Below, piece by piece: positions 16,430-25,735 of a stretch of DNA of 64,000 nt. This stretch comes from Paenibacillus luteus. Lineage in GTDB: Bacteria > Bacillota > Bacilli > Paenibacillales > Paenibacillaceae. Under the pieces are notes generated by a model that did no database searches, was not told the DNA's origin, and worked only from the letters and a program-made list of their open reading frames with translations. Position 1 is the first letter of the stretch. Each line of letters opens with the position of its first letter. The stretch covers positions 62,001 through 126,000 of the forward strand of contig NZ_SKCD01000066.1 of assembly GCF_006542765.1 (NCBI RefSeq), read 5' to 3'. The position numbers and the translations under genes are program-made.

Positions 16430-17581
16430 ATGATGTTATATTTTGATCATTCTGCCTCTACACCGCCTTATGATGAAGTCGTACAAACGATGATGGAGGT
16501 CATGAAAACGCAGTACGCGAATCCGTCTTCGCTTCACCGGTTTGGGATGGAGTCCGATAAGCTGATTGAACGTTCACGTGCCTTGCTCGCCGATCGCTTG
16601 CAGACGGACAATGGCAGCTGGGTGTTTACCTCCGGCGGGACCGAATCCAACAATATCGCCATCAAGGGTGTGGCGAGGCAATATGCAAGTCGGGGCAAGC
16701 ATTTGATTACGTCTCAAATCGAACACGCTTCCGTTTACGAAACTTTTGCCCAGCTTGAAGCGGAAGGGTACCGTGTAACCTATTTACCTGTAAGCAAAAC
16801 CGGCCATATTGACGTAGAGCAGCTTGAAGCGGCTATTACGGATGAAACGATACTTGTAAGTATTATGCATGTTAACAATGAAATCGGGACGGTTCAGCCC
16901 ATTGAAGCCATCGGACAAATGCTCAAACATCATCCGAAGATTAGGTTTCATGTGGATGCCGTACAAAGCTTGGGCAAGCTGCCTATTGCCATCGAGGAAT
17001 GGGGAATTGACTTGCTGACTGGTTCCGCTCACAAGCTGCGGGGACCTAAGGGCATTGGTTATTTGTATGTTCGGGAAGGGCTGACGCTGTACCCGCTCGT
17101 GTCAGGAGGCTCGCATGAGGGAGGCTTTCGCTCGGGCACGCCAAACGTTCCGGGCATTGTGGCCTCCGCTAAGGCGCTGCGCATGTCACTGGACAAACGG
17201 GAGCAATGGTTGATAAAGATGCAACAGCTACGAAATCAGCTGCTGGCGATCCTTGGCGAAATCAAGGAGCTGAAGCTGAACGGGGCGGAGCCTATTGCCC
17301 CGCATATCGTTCATTTCTCCTATCCGGGGATGAAGCCTGAGGTCGTCATTCACATGCTAGAGCAGCATGGTATAATGGCATCAACGAAATCGGCTTGTTC
17401 CTCGAAGGATGATAAGCCAAGCCGCGTGCTGCTAGCTATTGGCGCCAGCCATGAGCAGGCGTCAGGCGGCATTCGCATCAGCTTCGGAGATGAGCATGAG
17501 GAACGGGATATTACTGCACTTGGCGCAGCTCTGCACAAAATCGTTGCGCAGTTAAAGCCGCTTGAGAGGAGATTGACTTAA
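16430..17581 (+). CDS. nifZ: Cysteine desulfurase (NifS/IscS type), sulfur donor for ThiI
   Basis: The enzyme has 383 residues, depends on PLP, and takes sulfur from cysteine as a persulfide. The N-terminal 'YFDHSASTPP', the PLP lysine in 'GSAHKLRGPKG' and the catalytic cysteine C323 in 'SACSS' are visible. The start is ATG 16430, 8 nt after AAAAGGAG; the longer frame from 16361 has no site. The stop ends 2 nt before thiI, and this nifZ-thiI pairing is known in B. subtilis, where the pair makes 4-thiouridine in tRNA. I use the symbol on that basis. Confidence 0.88.
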   Translation: MMLYFDHSASTPPYDEVVQTMMEVMKTQYANPSSLHRFGMESDKLIERSRALLADRLQTDNGSWVFTSGGTESNNIAIKGVARQYASRGKHLITSQIEHASVYETFAQLEAEGYRVTYLPVSKTGHIDVEQLEAAITDETILVSIMHVNNEIGTVQPIEAIGQMLKHHPKIRFHVDAVQSLGKLPIAIEEWGIDLLTGSAHKLRGPKGIGYLYVREGLTLYPLVSGGSHEGGFRSGTPNVPGIVASAKALRMSLDKREQWLIKMQQLRNQLLAILGEIKELKLNGAEPIAPHIVHFSYPGMKPEVVIHMLEQHGIMASTKSACSSKDDKPSRVLLAIGASHEQASGGIRISFGDEHEERDITALGAALHKIVAQLKPLERRLT

Positions 17582-17583
17582 TT

Positions 17584-18804
17584 TTGCTTTATGATCAGGT
17601 TGTGCTCCGGTACGGAGATTTAATGGTAAAGGGAAGAAACCGCAATAAATTCGAGAAACGCATGCTGGATCAAGTGAAGCAGGCATTGCTCGCTTATGGG
17701 AATATTACATTTTTCAAATCTTTTGGACGTTTGTATGTCAAGCTTAACGGCCATCCGCATGAGCCGATTGTGGATCGGTTGAAGGATTTATTCGGCATCG
17801 TGTCGCTTAGTCCGGTCATCTGCACGGAGCCGGATCTTGAGAAAATTAGAGAGGTCGCACTTGCGCTTATGCAATCTGTGCCTGTTAAGCCGGCTACGTT
17901 TAAAGTCAGCGCCAAGCGAGCATGGAAATCATTTCCTCATACCTCACAGGAAATGAATCATTTGGTCGGCGGCCATGTGCTGCGCGCGATTGCGGATCTC
18001 AAAGTTAATGTCAATCACCCCGATGTGGAATTGCGAGTAGATATCCAAGAGGAAGCAACTTATGTCTTCTATGAGGTGATTCCGGGTGCAGGCGGATTTC
18101 CATTCGCGTCTAACGGCAAAGCTATGCTGCTGCTCTCTGGTGGCATTGACAGCCCCGTGGCTGGCTGGCTTGCGCTGCGCAAAGGGCTTGAGATCGAAGC
18201 GGTACACTTTCACAGCTATCCATTCACTAGCGAGCAAGCCAAGGATAAGGTCATCGAGCTCGCGAAGCGGTTGTCTTATTTTAGCGGAGAGCCGATCAAG
18301 CTGCATTTGGTGCCTTTTACGGAAATACAAACCACATTGGTGCAAGCTAAGAGCGACAATCTCATCATCACGCTGATGAGGCGGGCTATGATGCGGATAA
18401 CGGAGCAGCTTGCGGAGCGCAACAAAGCGTTTGGCATTGTGACTGGCGAGAGCCTCGGCCAAGTAGCAAGCCAGACGCTGCCTAGCATGAATGTCATCGG
18501 ACGATCTGCGCAGCTTCCACAGTTGAAGCCGTTGATTATGATGGACAAGCATGAAATTATTCGTATGGCTGAGAGGATCGGTACATTTGAAACCTCGATC
18601 TTGCCTTACGAGGATTGCTGTACGCTGTTTTTACCTAAATCGCCTAGCACCAACCCAAATCTACGAATCGTGGAGAAGATTGAATCTCTGATTCCGAATT
18701 ATAAGGAGCTGCTGGCTGCAGCAGTCGAAGGGACAGAGGAGCTGCTGCTTTCCCCGATAGTTGAAACAACGGTCCATACGGCAGGCGAGGATAGCTGGTT
18801 TTAA
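17584..18804 (+). CDS. thiI: tRNA 4-thiouridine synthase ThiI
   Basis: The protein has 406 residues: a ferredoxin-like segment and THUMP domain (~60-165), then a PP-loop ATPase domain with 'LLLSGGIDSPVAGW' (~residues 182-195). It adenylates U8 of tRNA and inserts sulfur supplied by the upstream desulfurase. It lacks the C-terminal rhodanese domain of the E. coli enzyme (482 residues), as expected for Firmicutes. The start is TTG 17584, 2 nt after nifZ; GAGAGGA upstream is the likely but somewhat distant ribosome site. Confidence 0.95.
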   Translation: MLYDQVVLRYGDLMVKGRNRNKFEKRMLDQVKQALLAYGNITFFKSFGRLYVKLNGHPHEPIVDRLKDLFGIVSLSPVICTEPDLEKIREVALALMQSVPVKPATFKVSAKRAWKSFPHTSQEMNHLVGGHVLRAIADLKVNVNHPDVELRVDIQEEATYVFYEVIPGAGGFPFASNGKAMLLLSGGIDSPVAGWLALRKGLEIEAVHFHSYPFTSEQAKDKVIELAKRLSYFSGEPIKLHLVPFTEIQTTLVQAKSDNLIITLMRRAMMRITEQLAERNKAFGIVTGESLGQVASQTLPSMNVIGRSAQLPQLKPLIMMDKHEIIRMAERIGTFETSILPYEDCCTLFLPKSPSTNPNLRIVEKIESLIPNYKELLAAAVEGTEELLLSPIVETTVHTAGEDSWF

Positions 18805-18821
18805 AATGAATGTTACAATGC

Positions 18822-18866
18822 GGACAGTATCCTGGGGGCGTTGCCTGAAGGAGCTGTCCCTTTTTT
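18822..18866 (+). terminator. Intrinsic terminator after nifZ-thiI
   Basis: GGACAG (18822-18827) pairs with CTGTCC (18854-18859), and TCCT pairs with AGGA inside; TTTTTT follows. Confidence 0.8.
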
Positions 18867-18984
18867 ATACCCGTGAATAGGGCATTACAGTGAAAACCCG
18901 TTGCAGGCAGATAAATGATGGCTATAATGGGATAAAGAAGTTGGCGAGGAGGGACAGGTTATATTTTATTCGTTAAAAAGCCGT

Positions 18985-20763
18985 TTGATTGCGATTTTTT
19001 TTCTGCTATTCGTACTCTCCTTTGTCACGATGGCGATTCTATTATTCAACCAGTCGCGCTCGATTATAAGGTCCTACATCGAATCATCGGCGCTGGAGAA
19101 AATGGATGAATACGGCTCTTATATCGACATGGTACAGACGCAAATTTATGATTTGGCTTCCATCGTGTTTAATAGCGATATTACAAAAAATTGGAACGCC
19201 GTGGTATCGGATGCGGAAGCCTCGGGAGGGGAGAAAAACCTTACCCATTACCGGATGAGCCAATTTTTGATGCAAACGACAAACAGCTACTCCAGTGTAT
19301 CAAGCGTAACCGTCTACAGTCAGGAAGGCATGTGGGTAAACAGTGGGAATTTAGTGGTTTCCGATTCGTCATTTTTGGAGGAAAAGTGGTATCTTGATTT
19401 CAAGAACAAGGATCAATACTGGGTCCCTGCTCATACAGATACAGCGGAGCTGCGAAATAAGAACAAGCATCCGGTTATAAGCATGATTATGCCAATTGGC
19501 TCGTTCGAGCCCTCGCTAACGAGAAGCCTGATGAAGATTAATGTAAGCGCAGACTATTTCCTTGAGCCGCTGGCTCGCATCCATTTAGGAGAGAGCGGAA
19601 CAATCTACTTGTTAGACCAGCTTGGCGAGCCGATGATGTCCCAGAGCGAATATAGTACCCATCAGGACATGGCGCGTCAGGTGGAGGATATTCGCAGCAG
19701 CCCAAGTCGGCAGGGCGTTATGTATTCGACTAACGAGCGAGGGGACAAAGACATTCTAGTCTACAAGAAGCTGGCCCAGACCAATTGGATGCTCGTTGGC
19801 TTCGTATCAGAGAAGGATTTGTATTCTCAGCTCTTTCGTCTAAGAAGTACCATCTTTATCGTGGCTGGAATCATGCTTTTGCTGTCTTTAATTCTGGCAA
19901 CTTGGCTCTCACACGGCATTACGAAGCCGCTTACACGGCTTGTGCTAGCCATGCGCCATGTCCAGCGCGGTGATTTTATTCTTGCAGAGAGCCGTTTGGC
20001 GCCGGAGAAAAAGGTGCGCAATGAGGTTGGCTTTGCGACGGAAACATTCCGCAATATGGTTATCCGGCTACGTTATCATATCAAAACGGAATTCGAGCTT
20101 AAGCTGCTTCGGCAGCAAGCGGAATACAAAGCTCTGCTTATGCAAATCAATCCGCATTTTCTGTTTAATACGCTGGAGCTGATGAGCAGCCTAGCCATCC
20201 AGAAGCGGACGGACGACACGGTCGAGGTCATTGAGTCGCTTGGGAAAATGATGCGTTTTTCGTTGAAAATGAGCGATGATCTCATAAGGCTGGAAGAGGA
20301 GCTTCTGTACGTGCGTTACTATATGTCGATATTGCAAATCCGCTTCGGAGATCAGCTGGATCTATCACTGGAGGAAGAGGGCGAGCTTGGCAGGCTGACG
20401 ACGGTGAAATTTATATTCCAGCCGTTGATTGAAAATGCGGTTAAATACAGTTTTCTGCATCAATCGAACGCAAAAATCCGCATCCGAATCAGGCACACCG
20501 ACGGGCGTGTGCATCTTAGCGTCTCCGATAATGGACCTGGCATGACGACAGATCAGCAGAGGCAGCTGCTGGAGCGCTCCGAATCTGTTCAGCTAGAGCA
20601 GCTACTAAGCAGCAGAGACAGCCAGATTGGCCTGGGCAACGTCCTTGCCCGCTGCCGTCTCTATTACGAATCGTTATTTGAAGCTCGAATTGTTTCTACT
20701 CTTGGCGAAGGCACGACCATTGAGCTTATACTACCCGCACAGGAGGAACGCCAGCATGTATAA
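18985..20763 (+). CDS. YesM-type sensor histidine kinase of glycan locus 1
   Basis: A membrane helix near the N-terminus, an extracellular Cache-like sensor (~30-285), a second helix (~290-312), a HAMP domain and a His_kinase/HATPase pair are seen. The phosphorylated histidine is in 'LLMQINPHFLFNTLEL', with N-box 'QPLIENAVKYSF' and G1 'DNGPGM'. The start is uncertain. TTG 18985 is the first standard codon, but GGAGGG (18948-18953) sits 31 nt away. The frame continues upstream and would begin I-F-Y-S-L-K-S-R-L from an ATA at 18961, 7 nt after that site. It overlaps the YesN-type gene by 8 nt. Confidence 0.88.
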   Translation: MIAIFFLLFVLSFVTMAILLFNQSRSIIRSYIESSALEKMDEYGSYIDMVQTQIYDLASIVFNSDITKNWNAVVSDAEASGGEKNLTHYRMSQFLMQTTNSYSSVSSVTVYSQEGMWVNSGNLVVSDSSFLEEKWYLDFKNKDQYWVPAHTDTAELRNKNKHPVISMIMPIGSFEPSLTRSLMKINVSADYFLEPLARIHLGESGTIYLLDQLGEPMMSQSEYSTHQDMARQVEDIRSSPSRQGVMYSTNERGDKDILVYKKLAQTNWMLVGFVSEKDLYSQLFRLRSTIFIVAGIMLLLSLILATWLSHGITKPLTRLVLAMRHVQRGDFILAESRLAPEKKVRNEVGFATETFRNMVIRLRYHIKTEFELKLLRQQAEYKALLMQINPHFLFNTLELMSSLAIQKRTDDTVEVIESLGKMMRFSLKMSDDLIRLEEELLYVRYYMSILQIRFGDQLDLSLEEEGELGRLTTVKFIFQPLIENAVKYSFLHQSNAKIRIRIRHTDGRVHLSVSDNGPGMTTDQQRQLLERSESVQLEQLLSSRDSQIGLGNVLARCRLYYESLFEARIVSTLGEGTTIELILPAQEERQHV

Positions 20764-22357
20764 AGTAATGATTGTGGATGACGAGCCTGAAATTCGCCAA
20801 GGGTTGAAGCTAAAGGTGGATTGGGAGAGTATCGGGCTTCGCATATCAGGTGAGGCTTCCAATGGCGTGGAGGCGCTGGAGAAGCTCTCGGCAGAGCCCA
20901 TCGATATCGTCATTACGGACATGAATATGCCGGTTATGGACGGGATGTCGTTTCTGGATGCCTGTCATGAGCAGTATCCAGAACTGAGGCTCATCGTGAT
21001 TACAGGGTATGAAGATTTTCATTATGCTAAGGCAGCCATTCGAAATAAGGCCCGAGATTATTTATTAAAACCGGTAGCGAGAAAGGAACTGACTGATACG
21101 CTGGCAAATGTGAAGAACGAGCTGGATAAGGAGCGGCACAGTCAGGATCAGGCTGCACTTACGCAGTGGCGGCTCTCGCAATATTACATGGAAATGAAGG
21201 AGCATTTTATCATTCATCTCGTAAAGGAGGAGATCGACCGGGAAAGCGTCATCAAGGATCGATCTCGATTGTTCGAGCTGGATGTCTGGGAAGATCGCGA
21301 CGTGCGGTTTTTAGCTGCAGGACTGCTGGAGCGTGAGGTGCCAAATGCTGAAATGGAGCGTACGCCGGACAAGTTCAGACTGCCCTTTGACATCATTTCA
21401 AGGGAATGCGCGGCGAATTACCGAGGCAGGATTGAAGTGTTCCGTGACGTGAGCTACCCGGGATTAATGCATTTTGTCCTGCTTGCCGAGGAAGCTATGG
21501 AGCTGGAGTTTTCTGAAACCCTTCGCCAGAGCGTGAACACATATATGGGTTTTGAGCTTAAACTAGGAAAAGGACAACCCGTGAGTGGCTTTAAGCAGTG
21601 GAAGGAGGGCTATATTTCCTCCTTGCTGGCTTGGTATTTGCCTGCGGGCAGCACGGAGGGAACCGCTAAAGCAGCTGAAGGGCAAGCCGCGCTTCCCGAG
21701 CATACGATGAAGGTGATCGAGCGTTATTTGATTCGAGGCGAGCTGGATTCCTTCAGGGGAGCCATACGTCAGGAGCTGCGGCAAACGGCCGGTTCTCAGC
21801 TTCGTTTCGTGAAGGTTATTTTCCAGCTGTACTTGATGCTGGAGAACATGGCCCAGGAATCGCGCATTAGCATGGAGAGCGCAGAGCAGCTTTGGCTAAG
21901 ACCAGAGATGACGCTGAGCCTCGATTCGGTTGAGAAAGCCGAGAGTTTTCTAATGCGGATTGCCAGCAAGATTGAACACAAGCGGCAAAGCGATTCCGAG
22001 GAAACGGATCCTTCCTTGATTTTGGCCGCCAAGCATTTTATTGACGAGAACTATATGTATGATCTGAACCTGACGATGATTGCAGAGAAATTTAATTATA
22101 ATGCCACTTATTTCTCCGAGATGTTCAAAGCAAAGGTAGGCAAAACCTTTATTCACTATTTGAACGAGGTTCGCATGGGCGAAGCTGTTAGGATGTTAAC
22201 GACAACAACGCTTAATTTATGGGACATTGCCGAGCTTACCGGCTTCTCGAACGCGAGCTACTTCAGCTCCAAGTTCAAGCGGATGTATGGAATAACCCCA
22301 TCTGATTATAGGCTGCAGGCATCTGAAAAAATTGATAGCGAACACCCGAAGAAATAG
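20756..22357 (+). CDS. YesN-type AraC response regulator of glycan locus 1
   Basis: The protein has 533 residues. The receiver domain has 'MIVDDEPEIRQG', phosphorylated D55 in 'VITDMNMPVMDG' and K in 'YLLKPV'. A variable middle region (~130-425) precedes the C-terminal AraC double helix-turn-helix (~430-530, 'NATYFSEMFKAKVGKTFIHYL' and 'ITPSDYR'). AGGAGG lies 9 nt before ATG 20756. It probably switches on the transporter and glycosidases downstream when the kinase sees the sugar. A large hairpin follows the stop codon. Confidence 0.92.
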   Translation: MYKVMIVDDEPEIRQGLKLKVDWESIGLRISGEASNGVEALEKLSAEPIDIVITDMNMPVMDGMSFLDACHEQYPELRLIVITGYEDFHYAKAAIRNKARDYLLKPVARKELTDTLANVKNELDKERHSQDQAALTQWRLSQYYMEMKEHFIIHLVKEEIDRESVIKDRSRLFELDVWEDRDVRFLAAGLLEREVPNAEMERTPDKFRLPFDIISRECAANYRGRIEVFRDVSYPGLMHFVLLAEEAMELEFSETLRQSVNTYMGFELKLGKGQPVSGFKQWKEGYISSLLAWYLPAGSTEGTAKAAEGQAALPEHTMKVIERYLIRGELDSFRGAIRQELRQTAGSQLRFVKVIFQLYLMLENMAQESRISMESAEQLWLRPEMTLSLDSVEKAESFLMRIASKIEHKRQSDSEETDPSLILAAKHFIDENYMYDLNLTMIAEKFNYNATYFSEMFKAKVGKTFIHYLNEVRMGEAVRMLTTTTLNLWDIAELTGFSNASYFSSKFKRMYGITPSDYRLQASEKIDSEHPKK

Positions 22358-22364
22358 CATTCAA

Positions 22365-22421
22365 TCGCGAGTACCCCTCCTTTATGATGGAACTACATCA
22401 TTAAGAGAGGGGTATTCGCGA
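22365..22421 (+). promoter_or_regulatory. Long hairpin covering the permease ribosome site and start
   Basis: TCGCGA (22365-22370) pairs with 22416-22421, G-U closes the next step, TACCCCTC (22372-22379) pairs with GAGGGGTA (22407-22414), and ATGATG (22384-22389) pairs with CATCAT (22396-22401). The 3' arm contains the GAGAGGGG ribosome binding site and the A of the permease ATG. No T-run follows, so it is not a standard terminator. A translation-gating or RNA-processing role is possible; a protein operator is an alternative. Confidence 0.55.
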
Positions 22422-23335
22422 TGAGAAAAAGCCGCAAGCCGCTGGCCAATCAGCACAATTTGACGGCATATACTTTTTTGCTTCCTTGGCTGATCGGGTT
22501 TTTCTGCCTGACGCTGGGACCGATGCTTGGATCGCTTTATTTGTCGCTCACCAAGTATAACTTGCTGACACCGCCGCAATGGATTGGCTTTGCCAACTAC
22601 ATTGAAATTTTCAAAGAAGACGATACCTTCTCGAATTCGCTATGGCTAACCATTAAATACGTGTTCATTTCCGTACCGCTGCGCCTTGCTTTCGCGCTGA
22701 TGGTTGCTATGGTGCTAAACAAAGGAATTCGGGCGCTGGGCATTTACCGAACCATCTATTATATTCCGTCCCTGCTTGGCGGAAGCGTCGCAATCGCGAT
22801 TGTATGGCGGCAGATCTTTGATGGGAGCGGGCTGGTCAATCAATTCTTGGGTTGGTTCGGCATTCAAGGGCCTTCCTGGATCTCCCATCCGAGCTATATC
22901 GTATATACGATTATTTCGTTATCCATATGGCAGTTCGGGTCGGCGATGGTCATCTTTCTGGCGGGCTTAAAGCAAGTGCCCGCGGACTTATACGAAGCGG
23001 CGCAAGTGGATGGCGCGAATAAAGTACGCCAGTTTTTCCGGATTACACTGCCTATGCTATCACCGGTTATTTTCTTCAATCTTGTCATGAGCATTATCAA
23101 TTCCTTCCAGGCCTTTACGCCTGCATTCGTCATCGGTGACGGACGGGGTGGCCCGCTCGACGCGACGATGTTCTATACCCTGTACCTGTATATGAAAGGT
23201 TTCTCCTTCTTCGACATGGGTTACGCCTCGGCGCTTGCCTGGATTATGCTGCTGATCATCGGAGCCTTTACGGCCATTATTTTCGTAACCTCGAAATATT
23301 GGGTGTTTTACGGTGACAGCAAGGAAGGGAGGTAG
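22421..23335 (+). CDS. Sugar ABC importer permease, MalF type (locus 1)
   Basis: The protein has 304 residues and six membrane helices. The binding-protein-dependent transport signature is 'EAAQVDGANKVRQFFRITLPML' split around the EAA loop core 'EAAQVDGANK' (~residue 190), which docks the ATPase. It pairs with the next permease and the lipoprotein at 24301. No ATPase gene is present, so it likely uses a shared MsmX-type ATPase. Its ribosome site is inside the hairpin described upstream. Confidence 0.93.
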   Translation: MRKSRKPLANQHNLTAYTFLLPWLIGFFCLTLGPMLGSLYLSLTKYNLLTPPQWIGFANYIEIFKEDDTFSNSLWLTIKYVFISVPLRLAFALMVAMVLNKGIRALGIYRTIYYIPSLLGGSVAIAIVWRQIFDGSGLVNQFLGWFGIQGPSWISHPSYIVYTIISLSIWQFGSAMVIFLAGLKQVPADLYEAAQVDGANKVRQFFRITLPMLSPVIFFNLVMSIINSFQAFTPAFVIGDGRGGPLDATMFYTLYLYMKGFSFFDMGYASALAWIMLLIIGAFTAIIFVTSKYWVFYGDSKEGR

Positions 23336-23341
23336 GACAGC

Positions 23342-24178
23342 ATGGAGGTAAAAAAAATCAACGGTTTTACGAAACATACGCTTATTATCATTTTTGGTGT
23401 CGCCATGCTCTATCCGGTGCTCTGGCTTATCAGCAGCTCATTTAAGCCGAATGAACTTATATTTACAGAACCGGGTTTGTGGCCAAGTACCTTCACACTG
23501 GACAATTACGTGAATGGATGGCGCGGCTTTCAAGGCGTGGCTTTCAGCAAGTTTTTTGCCAACTCATGGCTGATCTCGATCCTTAGCGTGCTTGGCAACG
23601 TCATCACTTGTTCCTTCGCTGCTTATGCATTTGCACGTTTGAACTTCAAGTTTCAGAAGATTTGGTTCTCGTTAATGCTCGTGACCATCATGCTGCCCTA
23701 TCATGTTACGCTAGTGCCGCAATACGTCATCTTTAATGAGCTGCACTGGATCAATACGTATTTTCCGCTCGTGCTGCCGAAATGGCTTGCTCATGATTCC
23801 TTCTTTATACTGATGATGGTGCAATTCATTCGAGGCATTCCTAGAGAGCTCGATGAGAGCGCGACGATCGACGGCTGCAATCAGCGGCAAATTTATTTCC
23901 GGATCATTATGCCGCTGCTCGTTCCTGCCTTGATATCCGCTGCTATTTTCACGTTTATCTGGTCTTGGGATGACTTCTTTAGCCAAATGATCTACTTGAG
24001 CGATATCAAGCTGTTTACCGTTCAGCTTGGCATTCGATCCTTGTTCGATCCTACTGGTCAATCGGATTGGGGTGCGCTGCTTGCGATGTCGGCTTTGTCA
24101 CTCGTTCCGATAACACTCATCTTCTTGATTTTCCAGCGTTATTTTCTGGATGGCATCGCAACGACTGGTCTGAAGTAA
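23342..24178 (+). CDS. Sugar ABC importer permease, MalG type (locus 1)
   Basis: The protein has 278 residues and six membrane helices. The EAA-like loop is 'DESATIDGCNQRQIYFRI' (~residue 175-192) and the C-terminus ends 'FLDGIATTGLK', which is typical of MalG-type (CUT1 family) permeases. It starts 6 nt after the MalF-type gene, with GGGAGG in the overlap. It forms the channel with its neighbour. Confidence 0.93.
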   Translation: MEVKKINGFTKHTLIIIFGVAMLYPVLWLISSSFKPNELIFTEPGLWPSTFTLDNYVNGWRGFQGVAFSKFFANSWLISILSVLGNVITCSFAAYAFARLNFKFQKIWFSLMLVTIMLPYHVTLVPQYVIFNELHWINTYFPLVLPKWLAHDSFFILMMVQFIRGIPRELDESATIDGCNQRQIYFRIIMPLLVPALISAAIFTFIWSWDDFFSQMIYLSDIKLFTVQLGIRSLFDPTGQSDWGALLAMSALSLVPITLIFLIFQRYFLDGIATTGLK

Positions 24179-24300
24179 ACTGGTTGCCAGCCGGAAAAAT
24201 TGATATTCAATACCCGAAGGAATGAAATTCCGAATGGTAGGAAATAAGGGTAGCATCAGAAGTGAAAGGGAACTCAAATCAAATCTAGGGGGAAATCAAG

Positions 24301-25620
24301 ATGAGACAACGGTTGATTATTTTGGTGCTGGCGATGTTGATGGTCTTTACTGCGGCATGTTCAAGCGGAACAAGCAGCAACGGGGCAAAAAATCAGAATG
24401 GTGCTGGCGGGAACGAAGTAAGCCAAGTAGAGCTGCGCATCATGTGGTGGGGAGACCAGAAAAGGGCAGATATCACTAACGAAGCACTGAAGATTTTCCA
24501 AGAGAAAAATCCGGGAATCAAGGTAGTCGGAGAATTTGCTCCTTCCACCGGTTACTTCGATAAGCTAAATACACAGCTCGCATCAGGCACAGCGCCTGAC
24601 ATCTTTTTCCTAGGCGGCAATGTGGTGGATTACGCGAATAAAGAAGTGCTGCTTGATCTTTCTCCTTATGTGGACAAAGAGCTTAACCTAAGCGATATGG
24701 ATCAATCGATGATTCAATATGGCACGATCGGCGGCAAGCTGCTTCATATTTCTGCTGGAGCGAACGCCCGCGGGGTTGTCGTGAACAAGACGATGTTGGA
24801 GAAAGCCGGCATTCCGGTGCCAACGGACGGATGGAACTGGGAAGATTTTGCACGCATCAGCAAGGAGATTTCCGACAAGCTGGGTAGCGGCATATACGGC
24901 ACTTATAACATGTCCATCGATGGCATGGATATCGGCCTGAAGCAGCAAGGCAAGCAGTTGTACGATATGGATAAGGGAACGCTTGGATTCGAAGAGGCGG
25001 ACGCGCTTAAATGGTTCCAGTATTGGGATACAGCAGCCAAATCCGGCGGTGTGGTGCCTTCCGAGCTGCAGGTTTCCAATCCTCCGGGCGATACGAGCAA
25101 ATCGTTAGTGGTTACCGGAAAAGTGGCAATGAGCTTAATTCCGTCCAATCAGCTGGCAGCTATTCAAGGGCTGACGCAGGATGAGCTGATTATGGTTCAG
25201 GTTCCTCGCGGAGAGAAGGGCACGGGAGTCGTATTCGAATCGAGCCAAGGCTTGTCAGGCTATGCGAAAACGAAACATCCGAAAGAAGTTGCGACGCTGC
25301 TAAGCTTCTTTATTAATGATCCTGATGTGGCCAAAATATTGGGGAATGACCGTGGAGTTCCTGTAACATCGGCCAACCGCACGCTTCTCGAGAGCAATGC
25401 AAATGACGTGGAGAAGATCGTATACGACTACACCAGCCGTGTATCTGAAGCAACGAAGACGGAACCATTCGCTGTGAGCTACAACCCTCCAGGGTTCTCT
25501 GAATATTCGAAGCTTGCTGAAACGACGATGTATGAGGTTGGTTTTGGCCGCAAATCGGTAGAGCAAGCCGTAAGTGATTTCTATAGCGGTACGGTGAAAA
25601 TTTTCAAGAACAATCAATAG
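24301..25620 (+). CDS. Sugar-binding lipoprotein of ABC importer (locus 1)
   Basis: The protein has 439 residues. The signal peptide ends in a lipobox with C20 (VFTAAC), followed by a Ser/Gly/Asn-rich tether and an extracellular solute-binding fold of family 1 ('VELRIMWWGDQKRADI', 'ASGTAPDIFFLGG'). It is anchored on the outer face of the membrane and delivers an oligosaccharide to the two permeases upstream. CTAGGGGG precedes the ATG. The 122-nt gap before it has no clear structure. The ligand is unknown; the neighbours suggest an arabinose- or xylose-containing glycan. Confidence 0.93.
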   Translation: MRQRLIILVLAMLMVFTAACSSGTSSNGAKNQNGAGGNEVSQVELRIMWWGDQKRADITNEALKIFQEKNPGIKVVGEFAPSTGYFDKLNTQLASGTAPDIFFLGGNVVDYANKEVLLDLSPYVDKELNLSDMDQSMIQYGTIGGKLLHISAGANARGVVVNKTMLEKAGIPVPTDGWNWEDFARISKEISDKLGSGIYGTYNMSIDGMDIGLKQQGKQLYDMDKGTLGFEEADALKWFQYWDTAAKSGGVVPSELQVSNPPGDTSKSLVVTGKVAMSLIPSNQLAAIQGLTQDELIMVQVPRGEKGTGVVFESSQGLSGYAKTKHPKEVATLLSFFINDPDVAKILGNDRGVPVTSANRTLLESNANDVEKIVYDYTSRVSEATKTEPFAVSYNPPGFSEYSKLAETTMYEVGFGRKSVEQAVSDFYSGTVKIFKNNQ

Positions 25621-25653
25621 TCCGGCAAAGGACATGGTGTGAATGAGATAATG

Positions 25654-25682
25654 AACAGGCTGCCTCGCGGCAGTCTGTTTCA
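25654..25682 (+). terminator. Hairpin after the binding lipoprotein gene
   Basis: AACAG-G-CTGC pairs with GCAG-T-CTGTT (25654-25663 with 25670-25679), followed by TTCATTT. It may end most transcripts or simply stabilise the lipoprotein message, with partial read-through to the glycosidases. Confidence 0.65.
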
Positions 25683-25735
25683 TTTCAAAATATAGGAAAG
25701 CCTTGTTTGCGAAAATAAAATAAAGTGAGGGGATT

